A DNA stretch of 41,321 nucleotides, taken from the NCBI GenBank assembly GCA_965369605.1, contig CBDURE010000016.1:1-41321 (forward strand), given 5' to 3'. This DNA comes from JAGGVT01 sp965369605 (GTDB taxonomy: Bacteria > JAJVIF01 > JAGGVT01). Shown piece after piece: positions 1 through 8,747 of the stretch. Position 1 is the first letter of the stretch; each line of letters begins with the position of its first letter. The notes under the pieces were generated by a model. The model was given only the letters and a program-made list of their open reading frames with translations. It had not been told where the DNA came from and did no database searches. A program made the position numbers and the translations under genes.

Positions 1-2061
1 TTAATAATCGTTGTCGTCGTACTCAATTAAAAATTCATCCCACAGGGTTGCATCAGCAAATCCAATGTTATTAATTACATCACGGACTTTGTACTGGTAC
101 TCCTCATCGGGATTGTTGAACTGGTCAGTGAAAAGTATCTGCCAGCCTGTCGCATTGAAGTAACAACCGCTGCCTGTATGGATTGTATCGAAATAAATAA
201 ACGTTGAGTTAATCGCGTCTATCATGCCCTGAGCCGCGACAGTTAAATCCTGCGGAAGCGGCGGGGCATAGGCTAATAGATTTTCACAGAAAAATCCGAG
301 GTCGGTTATTCTGTAATCCTCGCAGTGATTTCCCCAGCTGTCTGACTGCGCGCGGCATTCTATAATTTCAGGCCTGTAAACTGCAAGATTATCAAGAAGC
401 GCTTGAGCAAGCACATTCACAGCGGGAATGCAGACCGGCTCAACATCCTCACTTCTCCAGGCGCCGTATGTGAAAGCTCCACCATGAGACAGCGTATTGC
501 TGACAAATAGTTCCGCGAAATCATATCCATCCATATCAAGATTCTCAAGCAGTTCCGCAAGTACCTCTTCATACCAGCAACTACTGACATACATGACATA
601 TTCACTCGCCCATACCGCCTTTGCACATTCTGTCAAGCCGTATGCCATTTCAATGAAACTCATTGTGCAGCTTTCCAGACCGACAAAATCCAGCTGGTCA
701 ACCTCAGGAAATATATCCAGAGCGTCCATGATTGCATCGTTGAATTCCCATATTCCCATGTCGTCATAAATGCTTTTGTCTTCAGGAACATGATAATAAA
801 TTCCGTAGTTACCGTGACTCAGCACAATGAATCCGTACTTTTCAGCGGGATATTCGCGAATCGCGAATTTAAGGAATCGTGTCAGTGTCGCCGGGTCAGG
901 CATATCAAGGCCATCAGGAGGAATGACCTCCCCGAAATCTTCAATAACTGGAGAGATAATTGTATTGTTATAGCCATCAGGATCTCTTTGTATTTCAAGT
1001 ATTACATCATCGGTGGTGCCTGTGATATCCCAGCAGACAATCATGTTAAGATCGCCTTCCTGTGATCCGACCATCTCCATCTCGTTTATGTTGTCGCGGA
1101 GTGAATAGAGATTTTCCTCGTATGGATAATAGAAAATCGTCCAGTCTGCCTTTATGTTTTCATAGACATTTATAGAGACAAAATCATAGAGTGTGAAACT
1201 GCTTGAATTTTCAGATGTCGCGAGAATGACTCCCGAATATTCACCCGCGGATGCTCCTTCATTATTAATAAGCAGCTGCCGCCATGTGTTTGCATCTATT
1301 TGTTCGAACGGTGTAAGCTGTACGCCTGTAATTAACGGGCAGTAGAGAGATACTGCATTGGCATCATCCTGCCAGTCAAAGACATCGACTTCAATCATCG
1401 TGGATGAACCGACGGCATCCTTTAGCCTTCCCTGTTTGAAATTCCGGATTGAGTATGGCTCCTCGCAGTTGTCAGGATAACTGACATCTATCGCGTATTT
1501 TACTGTCCGGGTTAAATCGGGAAGGAAAATCTGGAGACGTTCGGTATGCTGCGAAAGAGATTCGAATTCACGCTGGTATTGGGTTTTCGCGTATGCCTTA
1601 AACGGGTTGATTTCCGCGCCGCCGGGCTGGTCCCAGAGATTGGTCCAGTTATCGGGATTGCGAAGCGTAACGCCGTAATCATCGGAGTAGATAATCAGGC
1701 GAACGTCATAACCGCTAAATTCCATTGGATTGGTTATGGTGACATCAACATCGATAATTCCCATGTACGGTTCATACGAAACAACCGAAACCGCAGGAGG
1801 CGCAACGTTTGGCGTTACGTTGAAACGGTCAGCTGCAGTTCGAATTTGCTCGGTTGCTGCGGTAAGCGAATCTGTATCGAATTCAATCGCCCATGTGCCA
1901 ATCAGAGATCGGCTGGACAAATTATCATCGGCCTGATTAACCGGCGGTTCGGGAACAGTGTCTGAACTCGATGTTTGCATCGGGTCGTTTCCACCGGATG
2001 AGCATCCAAGCATAAGAGCGAGCATAATCAGCCCTGAAATAATTAGTATTGTTCTGTTCAT
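1..2061 (-). CDS. Clostripain-like (family C11) cysteine protease lipoprotein
   Basis: Predicted exported lipoprotein protease of 686 residues. A lipid-attachment signal (LMLGC, Cys20) lies at the N-terminus, so it should be processed by Lgt and Lsp and anchored in the envelope. Residues of about 30-280 form a domain shared with the next gene upstream (DVTITNP, NPFKAYAK, FDWQDD match EVTITNP, NPFKAYAK, YDWQDD). The C-terminal half matches clostripain-family peptidases: a His in LSHGNYG (about His416) and a Cys in ESCTMSFIEMAY (about Cys465, in place of the usual DACLM) would form the catalytic dyad. The start at 2061 was chosen because a GGAG lies about 6 nt upstream; the earlier in-frame Met codons lack one. 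The stop codon is the first triplet of the window, so the gene is complete. The substrate is unknown. The C11 assignment is good; the role of the N-terminal domain is not known. Confidence 0.85.
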   Translation of the reverse strand: MNRTILIISGLIMLALMLGCSSGGNDPMQTSSSDTVPEPPVNQADDNLSSRSLIGTWAIEFDTDSLTAATEQIRTAADRFNVTPNVAPPAVSVVSYEPYMGIIDVDVTITNPMEFSGYDVRLIIYSDDYGVTLRNPDNWTNLWDQPGGAEINPFKAYAKTQYQREFESLSQHTERLQIFLPDLTRTVKYAIDVSYPDNCEEPYSIRNFKQGRLKDAVGSSTMIEVDVFDWQDDANAVSLYCPLITGVQLTPFEQIDANTWRQLLINNEGASAGEYSGVILATSENSSSFTLYDFVSINVYENIKADWTIFYYPYEENLYSLRDNINEMEMVGSQEGDLNMIVCWDITGTTDDVILEIQRDPDGYNNTIISPVIEDFGEVIPPDGLDMPDPATLTRFLKFAIREYPAEKYGFIVLSHGNYGIYYHVPEDKSIYDDMGIWEFNDAIMDALDIFPEVDQLDFVGLESCTMSFIEMAYGLTECAKAVWASEYVMYVSSCWYEEVLAELLENLDMDGYDFAELFVSNTLSHGGAFTYGAWRSEDVEPVCIPAVNVLAQALLDNLAVYRPEIIECRAQSDSWGNHCEDYRITDLGFFCENLLAYAPPLPQDLTVAAQGMIDAINSTFIYFDTIHTGSGCYFNATGWQILFTDQFNNPDEEYQYKVRDVINNIGFADATLWDEFLIEYDDNDY

Positions 2062-2101
2062 TTTGTACTCCAGATTCATCATTTTATTAATTATATAATG
2101 C

Positions 2102-2130
2102 AAAACAGCAGAGAGTTAATACCCTCTGCT
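2102..2130 (-). terminator. Hairpin terminator after the propeller lipoprotein gene
   Basis: AGCAGAG (2107-2113) pairs with CTCTGCT (2124-2130), with further pairing towards a TAAT loop. On the minus strand the hairpin is followed by a short run of T. It lies 14 nt beyond the stop of the upstream gene at 2144 and belongs to the AGCAGAGGG palindrome family also seen at 26311-26356. Confidence 0.6.
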
Positions 2131-2143
2131 ATCCGTATAATAA

Positions 2144-4432
2144 CTAAGGAATATACCTCATTAGAAATACATCAAGATAACCGTTTGTTGTGTACACATC
2201 GAGATCTGAGCCGGGATCGAAATCTACCGTGTATTGGAAATAGCCTGTCAGGAAGATTTCATCGCCGTTGACAGTTACGCCATGCCCTCGTTCGCCGCCA
2301 TTTCCTCCCCATGTTTCAGCCCAGAGGTAATCGCCATCTGAACTAATTACGCTGAGGTAAAGATCGCTTCCGCCATTTGTGTAATGAATATCCTCACCCG
2401 TACCGGGATCGAAATCAAGTGAGCCTCTGAAACGTCCGGTTACATATACGTTTTCGGATTCATCCATCGCGATTCCGAAACTGAAATCGCCGTAGTAGTT
2501 ATCGCTTCCCCAAGTGCCAGCCCACTGGAAATCGCCGTCTGGGTTGAACTTGCTGAGAAAGATATCATCAGCGCCGTTGGAAATGTGGATGTCTGATTCA
2601 GTACCCGGGTCGAAATCAACAGCCCCTCGATAGTAGCCTGTAATGTATATATTATCCGAACTGTCAGTAACCAGCCTCTGTCCAATATCAGATTGCGCTG
2701 CTCCCCAGGTGCGCGCCCAGGTGAAATTACCATCCGAGTCGAATTTACTCAGGAAGATATCAAAATTACCGTTTGGTGATGTGTGAAAATCCTCGCCAGC
2801 GCCGGGATCGAAATCCACCGTTTCACAATAAGCGCCTGTTACTAACACATTCTGAGAGATATCCGTATCCAGCCCAAAGCCATAATCTGAACTGCCTCCC
2901 CCCCAGGTTTGAGCCTGGATGAAATCACCATTTGAGTTGAATTTACTCAGGAAAATATCGCTGTAGCCATTTGATGAATGAAGGTCTTCATCGAGTCCCG
3001 GATCGAAGTCCACAGTTCCATAAAAATAGCCTGTGATATAAACATTATCCGCATCATCCAGCGCTACGTCATTGCCGAGTTCGCCATTATTGCCACTACC
3101 CCATGTTCGCACCCAGAGCAATTCACCAGCCGGATTGAATTTACACAGAAAGATATCCTCGCCGCCATTTGAGACGCGTTGCTCCACTCCATCACCGGGA
3201 TCAAAATCCACAGTACCGGAAAATCCGCCTGAAACATAGATATTAGACAGGCTGTCCAAATCGATATCAAGCGCCTCATCTACACCGCTTCCGCCCCATG
3301 CCAATACCCATAACAGATTCCAGTCCTGGTCAATTTTGCTTAGGAAGATATCAGTCGAACCGTGTGAAGAATGTTCATTTACATAGGGTCTTGGGTCGAA
3401 ATCGACAGTGCCCTCGAAAACACCTGTTGTGTATATATTATCGAATTCATCAACAACCACGCCAAATCCGCTGTCATAACCGCTTCCGCCCCAGATAACC
3501 GTGTTGCCGTTCATTGCGGGCGCTGCCTTGACCAGAATGTCAACTACGCTGTATAAAGCTGTTGTTCCTGAGATATCGGATGTCGCAATCACGCAGGCTG
3601 TGTAGATTCCGGGTGATGCTCCCGTATTGTTATAAAGCTGCATAGACCATTTTTTAGGATATATCTGTGTGAATGGAACCACAGTCTCGCCTGTAATTGA
3701 GGGACACCAGAGGAGAACTGAATTAACATCATCCTGCCAGTCGTACACTTCGACTATCACTTCCGCGCGGCAGGTTTCCAGATTATAAAGTTCAGCCTGT
3801 GTGAAGTTCTTTATTTCGTATGCCTCCTCACAGTTTCCGGGATAGCTTGCGTCAATCGCGAAATCAAGCATCTCGATTCCAGCCGGGAAATAAAGCTGGA
3901 GTTGCTGCGTGCCTGCATATCCCAAACCTGCAAATTCACGATTCTGAACATCCTTAGCGTATGCCTTGAACGGGTTGATAATCGAACCGCCGGGGATGTC
4001 ATAGAGCGCAGTGTAATCGTCTGGGTTTGCCAGCCTGATTCCGTAATTATCCGAGAAGATAATCAGCCGTAAATCATACGCGCTGAATTCAAACGGATTC
4101 GTGATTGTTACCTCAACATTAAGGATTCCCGTAATTGGATCAAAATTCTGAACGTGAACCAACGGCGCGGGAAGCATAGTGGTGGCATCATAATGCGTGG
4201 TGGCATCGCGATTTGGAGTTATCGACGCCTCCATCGACTGCGGATTGAAATTCAGTGTCCATGCGCCGAGGAAATTACGGCTGGTGGTGATATTATCATC
4301 CTGCATAACCGGCAATGCGAAATCAGCGCTCAAACCATCCGGTGTGACAGGCTGGGAGCTGTTCGATGAACATGCAAAGCCGATTGTAACGGTAAAGAGA
4401 ATTACAAGTGAGAGGAAAATGGTTGATTTCAT
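2144..4432 (-). CDS. Lipoprotein with SBBP-like seven-repeat beta-propeller
   Basis: Exported lipoprotein of 762 residues with a signal peptide ending in the lipobox GFAC (Cys21). Residues of about 35-290 are homologous to the N-terminal domain of the neighbouring C11 protease lipoprotein. From about residue 310 to the end there are seven copies of a 60-65 residue unit with the core G-T-V-D-F-D-P-G, then DIFLSKF, then a Trp-Gly turn, then a (D)NVYITG strand. This matches SBBP-type (beta-propeller) repeats. The array starts and ends in mid-unit, as expected for a closed seven-bladed propeller. Start: ATG at 4432 with a weak GGTGA upstream; a TATAAT-like -10 (4492-4497, minus strand) with a poor -35 lies about 60 nt upstream. 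A binding or structural surface role is likely, but the ligand is unknown. The repeat assignment is firm, the function is not. Confidence 0.82.
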   Translation of the reverse strand: MKSTIFLSLVILFTVTIGFACSSNSSQPVTPDGLSADFALPVMQDDNITTSRNFLGAWTLNFNPQSMEASITPNRDATTHYDATTMLPAPLVHVQNFDPITGILNVEVTITNPFEFSAYDLRLIIFSDNYGIRLANPDDYTALYDIPGGSIINPFKAYAKDVQNREFAGLGYAGTQQLQLYFPAGIEMLDFAIDASYPGNCEEAYEIKNFTQAELYNLETCRAEVIVEVYDWQDDVNSVLLWCPSITGETVVPFTQIYPKKWSMQLYNNTGASPGIYTACVIATSDISGTTALYSVVDILVKAAPAMNGNTVIWGGSGYDSGFGVVVDEFDNIYTTGVFEGTVDFDPRPYVNEHSSHGSTDIFLSKIDQDWNLLWVLAWGGSGVDEALDIDLDSLSNIYVSGGFSGTVDFDPGDGVEQRVSNGGEDIFLCKFNPAGELLWVRTWGSGNNGELGNDVALDDADNVYITGYFYGTVDFDPGLDEDLHSSNGYSDIFLSKFNSNGDFIQAQTWGGGSSDYGFGLDTDISQNVLVTGAYCETVDFDPGAGEDFHTSPNGNFDIFLSKFDSDGNFTWARTWGAAQSDIGQRLVTDSSDNIYITGYYRGAVDFDPGTESDIHISNGADDIFLSKFNPDGDFQWAGTWGSDNYYGDFSFGIAMDESENVYVTGRFRGSLDFDPGTGEDIHYTNGGSDLYLSVISSDGDYLWAETWGGNGGERGHGVTVNGDEIFLTGYFQYTVDFDPGSDLDVYTTNGYLDVFLMRYIP

Positions 4433-4563
4433 TATTTCACCAGTAAAAAGAAGAGAATTGCGTATATTTGTATTTCCAATATTTCGTATTTATTATAGCA
4501 TTAGTGGAAATAATTTCATATGGGGAATTTGTAGTAAAGATTGCAGCGTCATGCTAAAGAGCT

Positions 4564-4730
4564 TGTCGGGAAAGGTATCGCAAATAAGATGCCCCCACCC
4601 CAGCCCTCCCCGCGAGCGGGGAGAGAGAATATTACCTTTTCCCTTCGCAGGTATATAGACCGGGTATATCGTTTGCAAATGCAAAAGTGTTTCCCCTCGC
4701 TCGCGGGGGGATTAAGGGGGGGGGATGATA
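4564..4730 (+). mobile_element. TGTCGGGAAAGGT element, copy 1 (right end lost)
   Basis: One of four copies of a dispersed non-coding element. It starts with TGTCGGGAAAGGT, followed by ATCGCAAATAA, a CCCCACCCCAGCCC block, a palindromic CCCGCGAGCGGG, a CCTTTTCCCTTCGC stretch and a second G/C palindrome with CTCGCGGGGGG. Unlike copies 2 and 3, the right terminal inverted repeat (ACCTTTCCCGACA) is missing here, so this copy is truncated. It fills most of the 333-bp gap between purQ and the lipoprotein gene and holds no credible ORF. Confidence 0.75.
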
Positions 4731-4765
4731 AATAATAATGGAACGGAATAGCTTGAGAATTATAA

Positions 4766-5557
4766 TTACAGGTTATTGGAAATATATTCAATCGCGCCTT
4801 TGAATAATTCCAGTCCGACGGCGCTTCCTTTGCTGTTGTCGCGATGAATATCCGGCAGTTGGTTTGCGAATATGTTTCTCTCCGGATGCGGCATCATGCC
4901 CAGCACGCGTCCGGTTAAATCGGTGATACCTGCGATATGCGCGACGCTTCCGTTTGGGTTGATTGGAAAATCGCCGTGATTGCCTGATTTATCCACGTAT
5001 TCAAATGCAACTTGATTGCCTGACTGGAGTTTTTGCAGCGTGTTTTCATCATCAACGATAAATTTCCCCTCGGCATGCGCGACAGGGCATGGGATTATAT
5101 CAGGCAGTGATGTTAAAAAAGGTGATTTGTTTTTTTCATTCTTTTTAAGATAAATCCATCGACATTCGAATTTGGCAGAATCGTTAAAGAACAGCGTTGT
5201 TTTATTCTCCAAACTGTTGCCCGGAAGGAATCCCGATTTAATCAGTACCTGGAATCCGTTGCAGATACCGACTACGAGATTGCCTGCATCAATGAAAGCG
5301 GTGAGTTCATCGCCGAGGAATTTGCGTATTTCCAAAGCGAGCACCGCGCCGGCTGAAATGTCATCGCCGTATGTGAATCCGCCGGGGAGTGCCAGGAGTT
5401 GATAGTCCCGAAGTATCTGGGGATTTTTCATCAAGCGGTTTATATGGCAGTCATCAACCTGCGCTCCCGCGAGTTCCAACGCCCATTTTGCTTCCTGGTC
5501 GCAGTTCGTTCCAGGACCTCTCATTATCAGCGCTTTGGGGGATTTTGCCATGTTCAT
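4766..5557 (-). CDS. purQ: Phosphoribosylformylglycinamidine synthase glutaminase subunit PurQ
   Basis: Class I glutamine amidotransferase of 263 residues that supplies ammonia to PurL for FGAR to FGAM conversion in de novo purine synthesis. The N-terminus MRGPGTNCDQE, the oxyanion/glycine loop LPGGFTYGDD, the nucleophile elbow GICNGFQ (Cys) and the PHPERN His/Glu pair are all present. The length is somewhat above the usual 220-230 residues. Two ATGs, at 5557 and 5551, both follow a GAGGT; the first is used here. It lies 24 nt after purL and is co-transcribed with it. PurL here carries its own PurS-like domains, so PurQ would be the only separate partner. Confidence 0.96.
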   Translation of the reverse strand: MNMAKSPKALIMRGPGTNCDQEAKWALELAGAQVDDCHINRLMKNPQILRDYQLLALPGGFTYGDDISAGAVLALEIRKFLGDELTAFIDAGNLVVGICNGFQVLIKSGFLPGNSLENKTTLFFNDSAKFECRWIYLKKNEKNKSPFLTSLPDIIPCPVAHAEGKFIVDDENTLQKLQSGNQVAFEYVDKSGNHGDFPINPNGSVAHIAGITDLTGRVLGMMPHPERNIFANQLPDIHRDNSKGSAVGLELFKGAIEYISNNL

Positions 5558-5581
5558 TTAACCTCGACTAATTCTGAATGT

Positions 5582-8446
5582 TTACCAGTCAAACGTCTTC
5601 TGCCATTGTTTTTTCAATTTATAAATATCAGCATCGATGCATGTTTCGCCGTTTAAACCACGAATCCTGAGACTATCATCGTCCTGAACCATACCAATCA
5701 TCGTGGTAGAACATGATTGCATGGCGCGCATAAATACAGTTTCGTTTTCCGGCAGGATTTCCACAATAAGGCGTCCGGGAGATTCGCCGAACAGGATTTC
5801 AGCAGTCGATGGATTATCCCGCGTCGGGATTTTCGCAAGGTCAACCGAGACGCCAAGTCCGCCAGCGAACGCCATCTCGGACAAAGCTGCCGCGATTCCA
5901 CCATCGGAAACATCATGGCACGACACAACAAGCCCTTTTGTGATGGCATCGTGAAGAATCATATAATCACGGATGTGATCATCCGGTTCAACATTCGGAA
6001 TATTCCCGCCGTGCAATCCGGCGATGATTGAAAGGTAACTTCCGGCGACTCCCGGTTTCGTGATTCCGATAATAAACACAGGATTTCCCGCGCGCTTGAA
6101 ATCCATGGTGACAGTTTTATCAACATCCTCGACAATCGCAATTGATGATATCAAGAGGGTATGCGGAATCTGAATCATCCGGCCGCCGTAAGAGTATTCG
6201 TTGTTAAGGCTGTCCTTTCCTGAAATGAAAGGTGTTTTATATTTCACAGCGACATCGTAACACGCTCTGCAAGTCTCATAGAGAGCGCCAAGGCTTTCGG
6301 GTGTACGAACGCTTCCCCATGCGAAGTTGTCCAGAATCGCCATTTGTTTCGGGTCAGCTCCAACCGCTACAGAGTTACGAACAGCCTCGTCAATGGAATG
6401 CGCCGCCATTTGATATGAATCGATTTCACCGAGTCGAGTGTTTATCCCGTGAGTGATTGCGATTCCCTTTTTGGAATCGCGCAGAGGTCGAATCACTGAG
6501 CCGTCGGAGGGGCCATCGTTGCAAACTCCGACAAACGGTTTAACCGCGCTTTGCCCCTGTACCTCATGGTCATACTGCCTGACAACCCATTCCTTGGATG
6601 CGACATCAGGATGTGAAAGAATCTTATTTAAAATATCCTCGAAGCCGTCCTGTGGAATTTCGCCATCAAGAGGTTTTGTTTCGTGCTTTACCACTACTTG
6701 TTTGGTCGATTTCGGACATCCGTTGTGCATGAAATCCATTTCGATATCGCAGACTATTTTGCCGTCGTATGACAGTTCAAGGCGTTTTGTGTCGGTGTAT
6801 TCGCCGATTATTGTTGATTGAACATCCTCTTCATCGCAGAGGCGAATCATCTCATCGACATTTTCAGGCGGGACAGCGAATACCATTCGCTCCTGAGCTT
6901 CACTGACCCAAATTTCCCACGGCTGTAATCCCTCGTATTTAAGCGGGACAAGATTCAATTCGACTTGTGCCCCGGTTAGCTCTCCCATTTCACCAACCGC
7001 GCTTGACAGCCCTCCGGCTCCGCAATCGGTAACCGCGCGAAAGAGTTTTTTATCGCGGCATTTGAGCATGACATCTGTGAATTTCTTTTCAGTTATCGGA
7101 TTTCCAATCTGCACTGCTCCAGATGAGTGTATTTCACTGCCCTCATCAAGTTCAAGTGAGCTGAAAGTAGCGCCGTGAATTCCATCCCGTCCTGTCGCTC
7201 CTCCGATAACAAGAATCTTGTCGCCGGTTTCAGCATCGCCGAATGATGCCCACTTCGGCATGATTCCCACTGTTCCGCAGTAAACAAGCGGGTTTCCGAC
7301 ATAATTCGGATGGAAGTTCACGCTTCCGTTAATTGTGGGAATTCCCATGCGGTTGCCGTAATCGCGAACTCCGGCGACTACGCCTTTCATAATTCGCTTT
7401 GGATGAAGAGTTCCCTTTGGCAGTTCATCGCGCGATGTTTCAGGATCAGCGAAACAGAAAATGTCTGTGTTGGCGATTGGTTTCGCGCCAAGGCCGCATC
7501 CGAGGATATCTCGAATCACGCCGCCTATCCCGGTTCCAGCGCCGCCGTACGGTTCAATCGCGGATGGATGGTTGTGTGTCTCGACTTTGAAACAGATGTT
7601 ATGTTCATCATCAAACCTGATAATTCCGGCGTTGTCCTTGAAAACTGAAACGCACATCGGATGGTTTATTTCGCTGGTCGCGGCAAATACGGTTGATTTG
7701 AGCAGATTATTAATTTTCTCTTTATCGTTGATTACATAATCGCTTGTCAGCGTTTTGTGTATGCAATGCTCGCTCCATGTTTGCGCGAGAGTTTCGAGTT
7801 CGACATCCGTGGGGTCGCGATCAAGTTTGATGTAGTAATCCTGAATGATTGTCATTTCAGTGCGATTAAGCGCAAGGACACGGTCTTTGCTGAGTTTGTC
7901 GAGAGCGTCGCCATCAAGTTTACGAATCGGAACGGTTTCCGATGTTGGTTTAATTGGAGTGCCTTTCGGGAACGGGTCATCCGTGTCAGCCATCGTACGC
8001 TGAATAACCTTGTTCATGAGAAGCTTATCGCGGATAAGTTCGAGTTCGTTATTTGAAAGGTCGCCATCTATTAAGAAACGCTTTCCGGTTTTAACCTGCC
8101 GGATGCCATCTATTCCCAACTCACTTATGCCTCTAAGAGCGGTCGCGCCTGCCGGGTCGGAAACTCCGGGCAGAAAGCCAATTAGAAACGAATGATAACC
8201 GCTGTTCGAATTTGAAAAACCGATTGAATAGCGCTCAACCACAGGATCGCACAAAAGTTCTTTCGCCGCATTGTCAACTTCATCCTCTGAAATCGTGCCT
8301 TTGAGCCAAAAGACAGTGTTTATCCGGGCATTGAGCTGTGAATCTATTCCGAGGTCACGGATGCCATCAATGAGTCCGCTCGCGAACGGATCGGGAAAAC
8401 CATCTTTTTTTGAGATTTCAATAACGAATGTTGAATCGTTTGCCAT
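5582..8446 (-). CDS. purL: PurS-PurS-PurL fusion, FGAM synthase synthetase subunit
   Basis: The ATP-dependent synthetase subunit of FGAM synthase, 954 residues. The N-terminus holds two PurS-like modules, about residues 5-76 and 83-154: the second reads SDPAGATALRGISELGID...VKTGKRF..., close to stand-alone PurS. After these comes a small-type PurL: THKTLTSD-like region with SEHCIHKTL, HNHPSAIEPYGGAGTGIGG, GATGRDGIHGATFSS, SEAQERMVFAVPPE, KDSLNNEY and CHDVSDGGIAAALSEMAF. No glutaminase domain is present; PurQ is encoded directly downstream. The ATG at 8446 has GGAG 6 nt upstream; an in-frame TTG two codons earlier abuts the same GGAG and is unlikely. Fusions of PurS to PurL are known in some archaea and, from memory, some delta-proteobacteria. 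The identity is secure. Confidence 0.95.
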   Translation of the reverse strand: MANDSTFVIEISKKDGFPDPFASGLIDGIRDLGIDSQLNARINTVFWLKGTISEDEVDNAAKELLCDPVVERYSIGFSNSNSGYHSFLIGFLPGVSDPAGATALRGISELGIDGIRQVKTGKRFLIDGDLSNNELELIRDKLLMNKVIQRTMADTDDPFPKGTPIKPTSETVPIRKLDGDALDKLSKDRVLALNRTEMTIIQDYYIKLDRDPTDVELETLAQTWSEHCIHKTLTSDYVINDKEKINNLLKSTVFAATSEINHPMCVSVFKDNAGIIRFDDEHNICFKVETHNHPSAIEPYGGAGTGIGGVIRDILGCGLGAKPIANTDIFCFADPETSRDELPKGTLHPKRIMKGVVAGVRDYGNRMGIPTINGSVNFHPNYVGNPLVYCGTVGIMPKWASFGDAETGDKILVIGGATGRDGIHGATFSSLELDEGSEIHSSGAVQIGNPITEKKFTDVMLKCRDKKLFRAVTDCGAGGLSSAVGEMGELTGAQVELNLVPLKYEGLQPWEIWVSEAQERMVFAVPPENVDEMIRLCDEEDVQSTIIGEYTDTKRLELSYDGKIVCDIEMDFMHNGCPKSTKQVVVKHETKPLDGEIPQDGFEDILNKILSHPDVASKEWVVRQYDHEVQGQSAVKPFVGVCNDGPSDGSVIRPLRDSKKGIAITHGINTRLGEIDSYQMAAHSIDEAVRNSVAVGADPKQMAILDNFAWGSVRTPESLGALYETCRACYDVAVKYKTPFISGKDSLNNEYSYGGRMIQIPHTLLISSIAIVEDVDKTVTMDFKRAGNPVFIIGITKPGVAGSYLSIIAGLHGGNIPNVEPDDHIRDYMILHDAITKGLVVSCHDVSDGGIAAALSEMAFAGGLGVSVDLAKIPTRDNPSTAEILFGESPGRLIVEILPENETVFMRAMQSCSTTMIGMVQDDDSLRIRGLNGETCIDADIYKLKKQWQKTFDW

Positions 8447-8555
8447 GTACAACTCCAGTGTGAGAATAGGTTCTTCGCTACGCTCAGAATGACAAATATT
8501 TGTTTTTTAGACAAATATTATTTCTATTAATAATGAGACCTCTCATGCGACAATC

Positions 8556-8659
8556 CGGGTGCCGCACATACAGCCCTCCGGGTTTTATGGGTGAAATGTT
8601 GCGAAGTTACGCTTTTCACCCACAAATCACAAAAAGACGTGATGTGTGGGCGGCACCCG
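8556..8659 (-). repeat. Intergenic palindromic repeat, family B, copy 1
   Basis: Outer arms CGGGTGCCGC (8556-8565) and GCGGCACCCG (8650-8659) are inverted, with an inner GGGTGAAA / TTTCACCC pair. On the minus strand the sequence resembles 33454-33530 (CCCACAC-TCACGTCTTTTTGTGAT-GTGGGTGAAA), so this is a dispersed element. It occupies the middle of the 301-bp purM-purL gap. The rest of that gap holds a REP-like CTACGCTCAGAATGAC fragment near 8476 and a solitary TTTCCCGACA near 8700; no ORF is credible there. Confidence 0.65.
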
Positions 8660-8747
8660 AGCGTTATCAGGAAAATGATTTTTTTTAAAATCAATATACT
8701 TTCCCGACAGGCTAAAGCATGATGCCATTTATCAGATGCATTTAGTC

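Noticed and set aside
1546..1965. 139-codon plus-strand frame inside the C11 lipoprotein gene
   Set aside because: Antisense to the N-terminal domain shared by two lipoproteins, whose conservation shows the minus strand is coding.
4197..4791. Several open frames through the repeat element near 4500-4790
   Set aside because: They read palindromic repeat DNA; the same translations recur in the other element copies at 23850-24130 and 28713-29006.
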